Below are positions 45,058-53,727 of a stretch of DNA of 64,000 bases, one piece after another. Below the pieces are notes generated by a model, which saw nothing but the letters and a program-made list of their open reading frames with translations, was not told where the DNA came from and did not search any database. How positions within the stretch are numbered: the stretch's first letter is position 1; each line of letters opens with the position of its first letter. This DNA is from Leptospira montravelensis (GTDB taxonomy: Bacteria > Spirochaetota > Leptospiria > Leptospirales > Leptospiraceae): the NCBI RefSeq assembly GCF_004770045.1, contig NZ_RQFO01000004.1, positions 1,047,501-1,111,500 on the forward strand. The letters are read 5' to 3'. Made by a program: the position numbers and the translations under genes.

Positions 45058-45924
45058 ATGGACACTCTATTCGGTGCTGTTTTGACACAACTTCCCGACC
45101 TCGAAAAAAACCTGATTACTTCCTGGTTACAAGTGCAAGGCCTCGTCATAAAAGAATGTACGCAGAAAAATTGGAAAGAATATCCAGATTTTATACCTCT
45201 CTTTACCAAACCCACACAAGACTTAGCAAAAGAATTATTGGATTGGAGCATCGAACCAATATTATGTGGTAGTTTTACAAACGAAGAAAAACAAAATTAT
45301 AAAAATGCGGGTGTTTCCCTTTTATGGGAGAAACCATATACAGAAATCCATACTTTACCATATAAAACGTTAACACTGTCAAAATTGACTTGGGTTATTT
45401 ACACAAAAGATCCTATATTCGATAAACATCTTTCCGTATTTCTAAAATCAATGGGCCAAACTGTATTTGCAGAAGGAAGCTTGGAATTTCTAACGAAAAG
45501 AATCCAAACTGGACCTTGTCATTTTCTTATTTTAGATTGGGATGTAATGAATGATCCGAGAAATCTGGTGGCAGAACTCTCTAAACTAAAAAAGTTAAAA
45601 CAGTTTTTATCCATCGGGATCAAAGACTTTATGAAAGAAAATCTTTATAGAGATTTAAAAACGGGGATCGGAACCATTTCAGAAGTATTAGTTTCAAAAT
45701 TAGATTTTTGGAATGTATTCATTCATTCTTTTCCGCTAAAAGAAGAAGGAGGAAATTCAAATGATTGGAAAGAAACTTCCCATTCGATTTCCAAACTTAG
45801 TTTTACTTTTCAAGAGAAACAAATTCCAATTTCCATGCAGTTAACCGAAACTACAATGATTATGAAAAAACCAAACCATCCACAAACAGAAAATTTGTTA
45901 GGTCTTTTTAGTTGGTTTTTATAA
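45058..45924 (+). CDS. Unrecognised protein with receiver-like middle domain
   Basis: A 288-residue soluble protein. Residues about 115-200 resemble a response-regulator receiver fold: LTWVIYTKDPIFDKHLSVFLKSMGQTVFAEGSLEFL, then HFLILDWDVMNDPRNLVAELSK where the aspartate after the third strand would be the phospho-acceptor site, and an FLSIGIKDF strand. The acidic pocket at the start of the domain and the late lysine are not clear, so it may be a degenerate receiver. No output domain is recognised. Divergent from the PhaR-like gene, with 58 bases between. Probably genus-restricted. Confidence 0.5.
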   Translation: MDTLFGAVLTQLPDLEKNLITSWLQVQGLVIKECTQKNWKEYPDFIPLFTKPTQDLAKELLDWSIEPILCGSFTNEEKQNYKNAGVSLLWEKPYTEIHTLPYKTLTLSKLTWVIYTKDPIFDKHLSVFLKSMGQTVFAEGSLEFLTKRIQTGPCHFLILDWDVMNDPRNLVAELSKLKKLKQFLSIGIKDFMKENLYRDLKTGIGTISEVLVSKLDFWNVFIHSFPLKEEGGNSNDWKETSHSISKLSFTFQEKQIPISMQLTETTMIMKKPNHPQTENLLGLFSWFL

Positions 45925-45935
45925 TCAAAGTTTGG

Positions 45936-46709
45936 TCACTCAAAGAGCAACATATCATCACTAGAAAGTTCGCCTGCACCTCGATTTGGAAAAGCTTGTT
46001 CAAAAAAAAGTGCCGCAAGTAAATCAAAATCCTCATCTTCTTCGCGATTTTCTAATTCCCAAAGTTCATTTCTTCGTTTGATGAGAAGGGAAACCGTTGC
46101 ATCTTCCAAAGCAAAATCTATCTTCAAACGATTCAATGTGCGTATGAAAAAATTTAAGTTATAAACTACATAATCTCTGAAATAAGTAAGGCCTGCAATC
46201 GTTGGTTCATATTTCAAAAGTGCCTCCGTCAAATAACAGGCAGTTTTTAGATCTTCGGTTGCTCCTGTTTCCTTATAGGCTTTAAAGATATGATGTACTG
46301 TTTCATGCATAGAGATAGTGGAATGATAAGAATCTTCTATGAGTCTTATGGCTTCCGGATGTGATTCCATATAAGCAAATACATCCACAATTTCACCAAG
46401 AGCCATTACGCGTTTCCTTTCCGCATCACATGGTTCCTCTGTAATTGTTGGATCTACTAATAAAATAAAAAGGTATTTAGTTTCGAATGCAAACCTAGAT
46501 TCCTTGGGAATATAATATTCAATCCAAATAGGTTCTTTGTAATAATCAATGGATTCTTGGAAGCTAAGTTCTGGTGTGACTTTAAGGGACTTTAGTTTTT
46601 TTACGTCATCAGTGATGACCTTCTTTCCTTCGACCCGAGTTTTACTGCGTTTGATTTGTCGGAGTTCCGACTTATTCAAAAGCGGTTTGGGTTTGAAGGA
46701 AGAATCCAT
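45936..46709 (-). CDS. Hypothetical protein, unrecognised
   Basis: A 257-residue soluble, acidic protein with a basic N-terminal tail (KSELRQIKRSKTRVEGKKV). A mixed central region contains SMHETVHHIFKAYKETGATEDL, and the C-terminal tail is very acidic (ENREEDEDFDLL, SSDDMLLFE). I see no catalytic motif, membrane segment or signal peptide. It is on the same strand as the thioredoxin-UbiA operon but upstream genes read into it only after a 17-base gap, so co-transcription is possible. Confidence 0.5.
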   Translation of the reverse strand: MDSSFKPKPLLNKSELRQIKRSKTRVEGKKVITDDVKKLKSLKVTPELSFQESIDYYKEPIWIEYYIPKESRFAFETKYLFILLVDPTITEEPCDAERKRVMALGEIVDVFAYMESHPEAIRLIEDSYHSTISMHETVHHIFKAYKETGATEDLKTACYLTEALLKYEPTIAGLTYFRDYVVYNLNFFIRTLNRLKIDFALEDATVSLLIKRRNELWELENREEDEDFDLLAALFFEQAFPNRGAGELSSDDMLLFE

Positions 46710-46726
46710 GTTATATCATCGACAAT

Positions 46727-47236
46727 TTAGAAAAAGCGCAAAAGAAAAGATCGCAACCAGAAACCAACGGGGCTTAGAATTCCTGTGTCCGAAAACACAA
46801 CCTTCCCTTTTTCATTCAGAAACACTGTTGTGGGGTATGCGGAAATTCTCCATTCCTTCAAAATCCTGTAGTCGGCCGCATAGATTGGGCGTTTTGCTTC
46901 CGGGGAAAGTTGGGAGATAATTTCTTTTGTTTCCTCAGAATCTTCCGCTTCTAAAACCGAAAGGAAAACCGTAGATTTTGGCAAAAGTTTTAGATTTGCT
47001 TCCAAAATTGGAGCATAAGCCTTGCAGACCGTACACCAAGTAGCCCAAAAATACACAACCTTTGGGTGGCCTTTCCAGGAATTTGCTTCCGTGGGAGTGG
47101 TAGCTAAAACTTCGATAGGAACATTAGGACTTGTATCCCTTCCCTTAAAGTAAGCAAAACATAAGGTGGTCGAAAAAAAGAAAACAAAGGCGGAAACCAC
47201 CTTCCAACCATAAGGTAACTTTTTCCAAATTTTCAT
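46727..47236 (-). CDS. Membrane-anchored thioredoxin-like protein (TlpA/ScsD type)
   Basis: A 169-residue protein with an N-terminal membrane anchor (residues about 11-30) and a thioredoxin domain with active site WCTVC (Cys68, Cys71) in VVYFWATWC and a cis-proline region AYPTTVFL. This class reduces or oxidises thiols in the periplasm, often in cytochrome c maturation. The ATG at 47236 is chosen because it places the gene directly after the UbiA-family gene (5-base gap); a longer frame from 47308 would add 24 residues overlapping that gene and no feature. Confidence 0.85.
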   Translation of the reverse strand: MKIWKKLPYGWKVVSAFVFFFSTTLCFAYFKGRDTSPNVPIEVLATTPTEANSWKGHPKVVYFWATWCTVCKAYAPILEANLKLLPKSTVFLSVLEAEDSEETKEIISQLSPEAKRPIYAADYRILKEWRISAYPTTVFLNEKGKVVFSDTGILSPVGFWLRSFLLRFF

Positions 47237-47241
47237 AGTCT

Positions 47242-48141
47242 CTAATGTAAGACTGGTGCTTGGCCCGATATGTTCCCAAACATTAAAAATAAGATAAGAA
47301 GTAACCAAATAAACCCGGAGGTAAGAACACTTACATCCGTAAGAATGGCTTTTGTGGGGTTATGACCCATGTTCTTGATATAAATGATATATAAAGACCG
47401 AAAAACTGCGTATACGACAATGGGAACTGTATATACCATATAAGGTGTTCCTAAACTTTTCGCAGTTTCAGGGCTTACCGTATACATAACATAACTGACA
47501 AGAGTTAAAGTGGCAACCACTCCCATCATTAAATCCAAAAACTCAATAGAATATTCTTCTAAAATCTTTCTATGTTTGCCGGCATCCGTTTTAAGAATAT
47601 TAATCTCACCTCTTCGTTTGGAAAAACCCCAAAAGAGTGCCAACATAAAAGTACAAAGTAACAACCAATGAGAAAACTCCACTCCAATGACAACCGCACC
47701 AGCAATGGCACGTAACACAAATCCTATGGAGATACTCATTACATCCAAAATCACAATATGTTTCAGAACTTTACTGTATAACATATTAAAAAGTAAATAG
47801 AAGATAGTAAGATAAAAGAAAACCGGAGAAAGTTTATAAGCACCAATGAGCGCAATGGGAAGAATCACACCTGTAATTGCCAAAGCAATTCCAGAATCTA
47901 ATTCTCCACTAGCAAGGGGTCTATGTTTTTTTTCTGGATGTTTTGCATCTTCTTTTTGGTCCAAAAAATCGTTAAACACATATTGGCAACTTGCAACGAG
48001 AGAAAAACAAAGGAATGCCAAACAAACTTTTGATAATGAAGGAAGTTCGAAAACTTTTTTTGAAAAAATCAATCCCGCAAATAGGATGACGTTCTTCACC
48101 CATTGTGGAATTCGCATTAACTTTAAATATAGTTGAATCAT
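47242..48141 (-). CDS. UbiA-superfamily prenyltransferase, decaprenyl-phosphate phosphoribosyltransferase-like
   Basis: A 299-residue inner-membrane protein with about nine helices. RIPQWVKNVILFAGLIFS at the start, and the aspartate-rich NDFLDQKEDAKHPEKKHRPLASGEL, match the branch that transfers phosphoribose to polyprenyl phosphate (mycobacterial Rv3806c). The menaquinone/ubiquinone/haem branches of UbiA have a differently spaced motif. A second motif, KRRGEINIL, also fits. In mycobacteria the product leads to arabinose donors; other arabinan genes are not visible here. Overlaps the upstream hypothetical gene by four bases and precedes the thioredoxin gene. Confidence 0.8.
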   Translation of the reverse strand: MIQLYLKLMRIPQWVKNVILFAGLIFSKKVFELPSLSKVCLAFLCFSLVASCQYVFNDFLDQKEDAKHPEKKHRPLASGELDSGIALAITGVILPIALIGAYKLSPVFFYLTIFYLLFNMLYSKVLKHIVILDVMSISIGFVLRAIAGAVVIGVEFSHWLLLCTFMLALFWGFSKRRGEINILKTDAGKHRKILEEYSIEFLDLMMGVVATLTLVSYVMYTVSPETAKSLGTPYMVYTVPIVVYAVFRSLYIIYIKNMGHNPTKAILTDVSVLTSGFIWLLLILFLMFGNISGQAPVLH

Positions 48142-49172
48142 TTTTTCTTCACTTTATGAGCTTCGATGAACTTCATTTTTAATTTGATAGTTTTTGCATC
48201 TTTAACCGTTGGGAATACAAAATGAATTTGTGGGTCAGATCCTGTTGTGATCATTTCAACAAGTTCGCCTGGTATTTGTTTACTGGCAGTTTTGATATCA
48301 GTAATTTTCAAATAATCCTGGTAATCTTCAGGTAAAAAACTGGAACTTACTATGATTTTTTTGTTATAAACTTCTTTTCCCTTTGAATCTAAAATTGAAA
48401 TTTGATCCAAAGAAAAACGGATTCCCCTTTGTTCGAGTGGATCAATGCGGAGTCCACCAAACTCAGCCATTGATTTAGGGAGTTCCCATTCATACATAAC
48501 CCAATTGCCTATGTCTTTTTTTAATACTGGTTTTGTGACCATTAGAGATTCACTAGTGTTAGGATTTTCTCTGCTAGTAAATGTATAGAGTTTGATGGAT
48601 TGGTCTTTAAAAACTGGGTATTTGTATTGGAAATAGGAAAAACCAAATAGAATACTAACTAAGATCGCACTTACTAATCCAATACGAACTTTTCTCAAAA
48701 AAAGGAATTGGTCTAACTGAGTCAAATACTGCGTTTTAAATTCTTTTTTTGATTCGGAGGATAAATACTCAAAAGTATCAATGGCAGTGGACAAACCGTT
48801 CTCCATTTCCTTTTCATTCCAATCGGAAACTTTTCCTAAGGATTCTAAAAAGCTAAATGGTTTTAATTTTTTATTGGTTTCAGGAACCACAAAACCTTGG
48901 AGATTTCCCTCAAAAGGGATTTCTTTTTGGTTTGTTCTTTGTAATTGGCAATTGATCAAATCATAAGCTAAATAACGAAACAAAAGTTTTGTTTCTTCTA
49001 ATTTGTCATTGGAAATCAGAATTTCGAGTGCCTCTAATCTTGACTCAATGGAAGACAAACTTTTTTTTAGAGCCTCTTTTTGTTTCTCCAATGTTAACTC
49101 GTCCGAGGTTAAGACAGGAGGCTTCCAAAATGAAAACAATAAATTTTGTATGCTAAATTTCACAAATACCAA
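48138..49172 (-). CDS. Unrecognised single-pass membrane protein
   Basis: A 344-residue protein. Residues about 25-60 form a coiled coil, one membrane helix lies near 173-192 (IGLVSAILVSILFGFSYF). The C-terminal 150 residues, probably outside the inner membrane, are beta-rich and resemble a carbohydrate- or ligand-binding sandwich (WVMYEWELPKSMAEFGGLRIDPLEQRG region). It overlaps the UbiA-family gene by four bases, so a shared role in cell-envelope lipid or sugar transfer is a fair guess. No family recognised. Confidence 0.55.
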   Translation of the reverse strand: MVFVKFSIQNLLFSFWKPPVLTSDELTLEKQKEALKKSLSSIESRLEALEILISNDKLEETKLLFRYLAYDLINCQLQRTNQKEIPFEGNLQGFVVPETNKKLKPFSFLESLGKVSDWNEKEMENGLSTAIDTFEYLSSESKKEFKTQYLTQLDQFLFLRKVRIGLVSAILVSILFGFSYFQYKYPVFKDQSIKLYTFTSRENPNTSESLMVTKPVLKKDIGNWVMYEWELPKSMAEFGGLRIDPLEQRGIRFSLDQISILDSKGKEVYNKKIIVSSSFLPEDYQDYLKITDIKTASKQIPGELVEMITTGSDPQIHFVFPTVKDAKTIKLKMKFIEAHKVKKK

Positions 49173-49217
49173 GTCTTCTTTATCCTCAAAATACTAAAAC
49201 CGATTTTTATCCCCATT

Positions 49218-50744
49218 CTAACCGACTTGAATTTTCACACCATCGTCTACTGTACCCATTTTAGGTACTCCAGAATGGCCAGTGGCAGCGATGAGAACCG
49301 TAAAAATCCCCACACGTCCCACATACATGACTGCTGCATAAAAAACCTTTTCGAGATCCCCTAGTTGGGATGTTAAGTTCAAACTATAACCGACTGTGGA
49401 AAACGAAGAGATGAGTTCAAAAAAGATAACATGTAAAGAATGTTGGTTTTGATCTAAGATACCAAGAAAAATGAACACAAAAGCCAAAGCGATTGTTGCA
49501 AGGAAGTAAACTCTGATAGCAACAGCCACAGAATTTTTGGAAACAATTTCACCAAATAACATTACCGGTTTAGAAGGTTGGATCACATTTTTCAAATAGG
49601 CGAGTAACAAAACAAAGGTGGTAATTTTAATACCTCCAGCAGTTCCTTGGGGACCTCCACCAATAAACATCAAAACAGTAATGATGATGACTGTGGCATC
49701 ATTCAAATGACCAAGATCCATTGTAGAAAATCCGGCAGTACGGGAACAAACTGACATAAAAAACGCATTAGAAATTTTATCAACAAGTGCTAACTCATGA
49801 AAGGTATGTGGATTGGAACGTTCTAAAAAATAAATTCCCACAAAACCAAACAATAACAAGGCGAATGAACCATATACCAAAAGTTTAGATTGGATTCTCG
49901 TGGTTTCTCCCCGTAGGTGTTTGTTATAATCCTCAATCCGGTTTTCCAAAAATGCAGAGAACTGAGCGGGAAGTAATAAAAACCTTGGAACATTCCCTGT
50001 TTTTAAGGCTTTTTCCATCATCAGAGTTTCTGCCATCACTTCTATGCGATAAACAATTCGTACAAATACAGTTAGGAGAAATTTTTCTAAAAGGATGATC
50101 ACAGGAAATCCAATCCCTCCAAAAATCACAAGTCCAGAAACAATGTACAAAGAAAAAGGATCGTAACGTAATGCACTGAGATCATCGGTAATCGAAAAAC
50201 CGGCGTTATTGAAGGAAGAAACGGCGGTAAACAAGGAAAAAAACCAACGAGTGTTTCCGCCTTCTACACCACTTGGCATATGTAAATACAATCCAATGGC
50301 TCCAAGGATTTCCAAGGAAAAGGAAATATTAATAATGGAAAGTAACATCCGATTGACTTCGTTTGTAGCAAGGGATTCGGTTTCGGGTTGGGTATCGATT
50401 GCCGCTCCGACAAAGGCATTAAAACGAGCGTTTCTAGAAATTCCTTGGGTGATAAGAAAACCTACAATCACGGTAAAACTAATGATCCCAAGCCCACCTA
50501 GCTGAATGAGAAAGAGCATGATCCAATGAGTTCCTGGATTTAGGCCAGAAAGGGGAACAGGCGAAAGACCTGTCACACAAATGGAGGATGCAGAGAGGTA
50601 AAAACTATCCACATAGGAAAGTTCTCCCTCTTCAGAAATATAAAGGGCGAACGACCCAAGGAGGATGGCGGCAAAGAAACCCAGACATACAAGTCGGGCA
50701 AAGGACAGTGTTCGAAAAAATCGCTTCAAGTGCGCTAGTGGCAT
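49218..50744 (-). CDS. Potassium transporter membrane subunit, TrkH/KtrB family
   Basis: A 508-residue membrane protein with four repeats of the M-P-M pore unit. The first (SFYLSASSICVTGLSPVPL) and later ones (FSLFTAVSSFNNAGFSI, FFMSVCSRTAGFSTMDL, FELISSFSTVGYSLNLT) each carry the selectivity-filter glycine that lets potassium pass. KtrB/TrkH channels work with a cytoplasmic KtrA/TrkA gating subunit, which is not in this window. The domain at residues 240-275, with many charged residues, is a long loop between pore units. Divergent from fusA across 126 bases. Confidence 0.9.
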   Translation of the reverse strand: MPLAHLKRFFRTLSFARLVCLGFFAAILLGSFALYISEEGELSYVDSFYLSASSICVTGLSPVPLSGLNPGTHWIMLFLIQLGGLGIISFTVIVGFLITQGISRNARFNAFVGAAIDTQPETESLATNEVNRMLLSIINISFSLEILGAIGLYLHMPSGVEGGNTRWFFSLFTAVSSFNNAGFSITDDLSALRYDPFSLYIVSGLVIFGGIGFPVIILLEKFLLTVFVRIVYRIEVMAETLMMEKALKTGNVPRFLLLPAQFSAFLENRIEDYNKHLRGETTRIQSKLLVYGSFALLLFGFVGIYFLERSNPHTFHELALVDKISNAFFMSVCSRTAGFSTMDLGHLNDATVIIITVLMFIGGGPQGTAGGIKITTFVLLLAYLKNVIQPSKPVMLFGEIVSKNSVAVAIRVYFLATIALAFVFIFLGILDQNQHSLHVIFFELISSFSTVGYSLNLTSQLGDLEKVFYAAVMYVGRVGIFTVLIAATGHSGVPKMGTVDDGVKIQVG

Positions 50745-50780
50745 ATTCCCCTAATCTCTACTTTCTCCAGGATTTTCCCT

Positions 50781-50809
50781 TTGACCAAAAATCCCAAGTA
50801 CTTTACAAA
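50781..50809 (+). promoter_or_regulatory. Probable fusA promoter
   Basis: TTGACC (50781-50786) and TACAAA (50804-50809) are separated by 17 bases in the region between the divergent trkH-like gene and fusA. This would give a leader of about 55 bases. TTTTTGAGG eleven bases before the ATG serves as ribosome-binding site. Confidence 0.45.
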
Positions 50810-50870
50810 CGCAGTCCATTTCAGATTTTGGTAGAATCAATTCAACTTTAACCTTATTTTTGAGGAAAAT

Positions 50871-52988
50871 ATGACCTCTGCGACAGAAACCAAACGCGAC
50901 CCTAAATTGGATAGAATCCGTAACATCGGAATCTCTGCCCACATTGACTCTGGAAAGACAACTCTTACCGAACGTATTTTATTTTATACGAACAAAATCC
51001 ATGCCATCCACGAAGTACGTGGTAAAGACGGTGTGGGTGCTACTATGGACAGTATGGACCTCGAAAGAGAAAGAGGGATCACAATCCAATCAGCGGCAAC
51101 CTATGCCACTTGGAAAGACATTACCATTAACATTATCGATACTCCAGGTCACGTTGACTTTACTATCGAAGTAGAACGTTCACTACGTGTACTTGACTCT
51201 GCGATTATGGTTCTTTGTGGAGTGGCTGGTGTTCAATCTCAGTCCATCACTGTTGACCGTCAGATGAAACGTTATAGCGTTCCTCGCGTTGCGTTTATCA
51301 ATAAATTGGACAGAACAGGTGCTAATCCTTGGAGAGTGATCGAACAACTTCGTGAAAAACTCCATTTAAATGCACATGCGGTGCAACTTCCTATTGGTTT
51401 GGAAAACGATCTAAAAGGGATTGTTGACCTTGTGGAAATGAAAGCGTATTACTTTGAAGGTCCTAATGGACAAGATATCAAAATCACCGATATCCCTGAG
51501 GAATTAAAAGCCCAAGCGAACGAAAAACGCGAAGCTCTCCTGGATGCTGTTTCTCTTTTCAGTGATGAACTCACAGAAGAGATGTTAGAAGGTGCTCCGT
51601 CAGAAGCACGAATTAAAGAAGCCATTCGTCGTGGGGTTCTTGCTCTTAAATTTGTTCCTGTATTTATGGGTTCTGCCTTTAAAAACAAAGGAGTTCAAAG
51701 ACTTCTTGATGGTGTAGCAGATTACCTTGCTTCTCCTTATGATGTTGAGAACAAAGCAAAAGAAATCGGAAACGAAGAAAACGAATTCAATTTAGAATCC
51801 GATCCAGAAAAACCATTAGTTTGTCTTGCATTCAAACTAGAAGACGGTCGTTACGGTCAGTTAACTTACGTACGTGTTTACCAAGGTAGACTCGAAAAAG
51901 GTATGACGATCTACAACTCTTCTAACAACAAACGCCACAACATTGGTCGTCTTGTTCGTATGCACTCTAACGATATGGAAGATATTGCTAAAGCAGAAGC
52001 GGGAGATATCGTAGCTCTATTTGGTATTGATTGTGCCTCTGGGGATACTTTTACTGATGGAAAAGCAAAAGTGACTATGGAGTCCATGTTTGTTCCAAAC
52101 CCTGTAATCTCTCTTACTATTGAATGTAAAGAATCAAAACAACTTCCCAACCTTGCGAAGGCTCTCAACCGTTTCACTAAGGAAGATCCTACCTTCCAAA
52201 CAGAGATCGATAAAGAGTCTGGACAAACCATCATCAAAGGGATGGGTGAGCTCCACCTTGAAGTTTACATCGAACGTATGAAACGTGAGTATGGTGTGGA
52301 TCTTGTGACTGGTGCACCTCAGGTGGCTTACCGTGAAACCATCACTAAGTCTGCTGAATTTGATTACACTCATAAAAAACAAACGGGTGGTCAAGGTCAG
52401 TTCTCTCGTGTGGCTGGTTTTATTGAACCAATCCCACAAGAAGAAGGAAAAGATTACGAATTCGTAGATAAAATCGTGGGTGGTTCCATCCCTCGTGAAT
52501 ACATCGGATCTTGTGATAAAGGTTTCCGTTCTTGTTTAGAAAGAGGATCTCTCATCGGATTCCCTATCATTGGGGTTCGTTGTGTAATCAATGACGGTGC
52601 TTACCATGATGTGGATTCATCCGATATGGCATTCCAAATAGGTGCTCGTTACGGATTCCGCCAAGGTTTCTCGAAAGCAGCTCCTATTATCCTTGAGCCA
52701 ATCATGCGCGTAGAAGTGGAAGGTCCAACAGAATTCCAAGGTGCGATTCTTGCTTCTGTGAACCAAAGACGCGGTATGATCTTAAACACAACAGAAGAGA
52801 ACGGATATGCTAAAATTGAAGCAGAAGTTCCTCTTGCTGATATGTTTGGATACTCTACTGTGCTTCGTTCTTCTACCCAAGGAAAAGCTGAGTTTGCTAT
52901 GGAATTTTCCAAGTATGCTCCTGTTCCAAGAAACGTAGCTGACGAGCTTATGAAAAAATACAAGGTCAACAACAAAGACGAAGAATAA
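50871..52988 (+). CDS. fusA: Elongation factor G (mitochondrial EF-G1-like type)
   Basis: EF-G drives translocation of tRNA and mRNA on the ribosome with GTP. The 705-residue protein has all five domains. The G domain has P-loop [34 protein letters not shown] and [16 protein letters not shown], in place of the bacterial HIDAGKTTTTER, together with [24 protein letters not shown], marks it as the spd/mitochondrial EF-G1 type known from spirochaetes and planctomycetes. The gene stands alone, outside a str operon. Codons such as CGT, GGT and AAC are enriched relative to neighbours, as expected for a highly expressed gene. Confidence 0.96.
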   Translation: MTSATETKRDPKLDRIRNIGISAHIDSGKTTLTERILFYTNKIHAIHEVRGKDGVGATMDSMDLERERGITIQSAATYATWKDITINIIDTPGHVDFTIEVERSLRVLDSAIMVLCGVAGVQSQSITVDRQMKRYSVPRVAFINKLDRTGANPWRVIEQLREKLHLNAHAVQLPIGLENDLKGIVDLVEMKAYYFEGPNGQDIKITDIPEELKAQANEKREALLDAVSLFSDELTEEMLEGAPSEARIKEAIRRGVLALKFVPVFMGSAFKNKGVQRLLDGVADYLASPYDVENKAKEIGNEENEFNLESDPEKPLVCLAFKLEDGRYGQLTYVRVYQGRLEKGMTIYNSSNNKRHNIGRLVRMHSNDMEDIAKAEAGDIVALFGIDCASGDTFTDGKAKVTMESMFVPNPVISLTIECKESKQLPNLAKALNRFTKEDPTFQTEIDKESGQTIIKGMGELHLEVYIERMKREYGVDLVTGAPQVAYRETITKSAEFDYTHKKQTGGQGQFSRVAGFIEPIPQEEGKDYEFVDKIVGGSIPREYIGSCDKGFRSCLERGSLIGFPIIGVRCVINDGAYHDVDSSDMAFQIGARYGFRQGFSKAAPIILEPIMRVEVEGPTEFQGAILASVNQRRGMILNTTEENGYAKIEAEVPLADMFGYSTVLRSSTQGKAEFAMEFSKYAPVPRNVADELMKKYKVNNKDEE

Positions 52989-53015
52989 TCCTTCGTCTCA
53001 AGGTTCGATTTTGGA

Positions 53016-53042
53016 AAAGGCGGGAGCTTCCCGCCTTTTTTA
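53016..53042 (+). terminator. Strong rho-independent terminator after fusA
   Basis: AAAAGGCGGGA (53016-53026) and TCCCGCCTTTT (53030-53040) form an 11-base-pair perfect stem with loop GCT, then more T. It lies 27 bases after the fusA stop. Confidence 0.93.
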
Positions 53043-53088
53043 TTGCCCTCTCACTTTTTGCTGTCGATACTTCTAGAAGGGATCACGA

Positions 53089-53727
53089 GTGCGAAAATTT
53101 CGATACATTCTAATTTTATTAGGGATTTTGTTTGGATCTTCCCTTTCCCCGAAACAAAATCCAAAAGCGGAAATCCCCTCTTCCTACCGTGTGACCAAAG
53201 GAGATTCTTGGTTTGGAATAGCCCGAAAATTCAAAATTTCACCAGAAACCTTAGCTAAGTTAAATGGTCGCACCATAAGTGAAAACCTATATGAAAGGGA
53301 AGTTTTACGAATTCCTAAAGGAAATGAAAAACTTGTGGTTTCCCCAGAATCAATTCTGAAGGAAAAACCTGCCTTTCCCTTGACCCAAAAAGAAAAAGTC
53401 TTAAAAAAATACTCTGAACTTACTTATGATCCTCACAAAGGAATCCAATTCCAAAGAGGGAACTCTTCTCTTGTACGTGCAAGTCTACCTGGCAAAGTGG
53501 TCCACGTAGATTATATGGATGGGTATGAAAACTTTGTGATCTTAGAACACCAAAACGGCATTTATTCTATTTATGGGAACTTGGAACGTATTCAAGTCAC
53601 CGAAGGCCAACAAGTCAATTCAAAAGATCGTCTCGGAATTCTATCAAAAGACAAAGGCCTCTATTTCCAAATGAACAGGCAAAAACAAAACCTAAATCCA
53701 GAACGAATTTTGGAGGTTGGCATTTAA
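53089..53727 (+). CDS. Secreted LysM protein with degenerate M23 peptidase domain
   Basis: A 212-residue protein with GTG start. After a signal peptide (YILILLGILFGSSLS), residues about 33-77 are a LysM peptidoglycan-binding module (YRVTKGDSWFGIARKFKI). Residues about 110-205 resemble the LytM/M23 fold (RASLPGKVVHVDYMDGYENFVILEHQNGIYSIYGNLERIQVTEGQQV). The HxH zinc motif of active enzymes is replaced by IYGNL, and the first ligand is also absent, so it cannot be a zinc peptidase. Such proteins (EnvC/NlpD type) activate amidases at division. Overlaps the next gene by one base. Confidence 0.8.
   Translation: MRKFRYILILLGILFGSSLSPKQNPKAEIPSSYRVTKGDSWFGIARKFKISPETLAKLNGRTISENLYEREVLRIPKGNEKLVVSPESILKEKPAFPLTQKEKVLKKYSELTYDPHKGIQFQRGNSSLVRASLPGKVVHVDYMDGYENFVILEHQNGIYSIYGNLERIQVTEGQQVNSKDRLGILSKDKGLYFQMNRQKQNLNPERILEVGI

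Noticed and set aside
53043..53258. 71-residue reading frame before the LysM gene
   Set aside because: Overlaps the LysM gene in another frame; the GTG-started frame encodes signal peptide and LysM and is clearly the real one.
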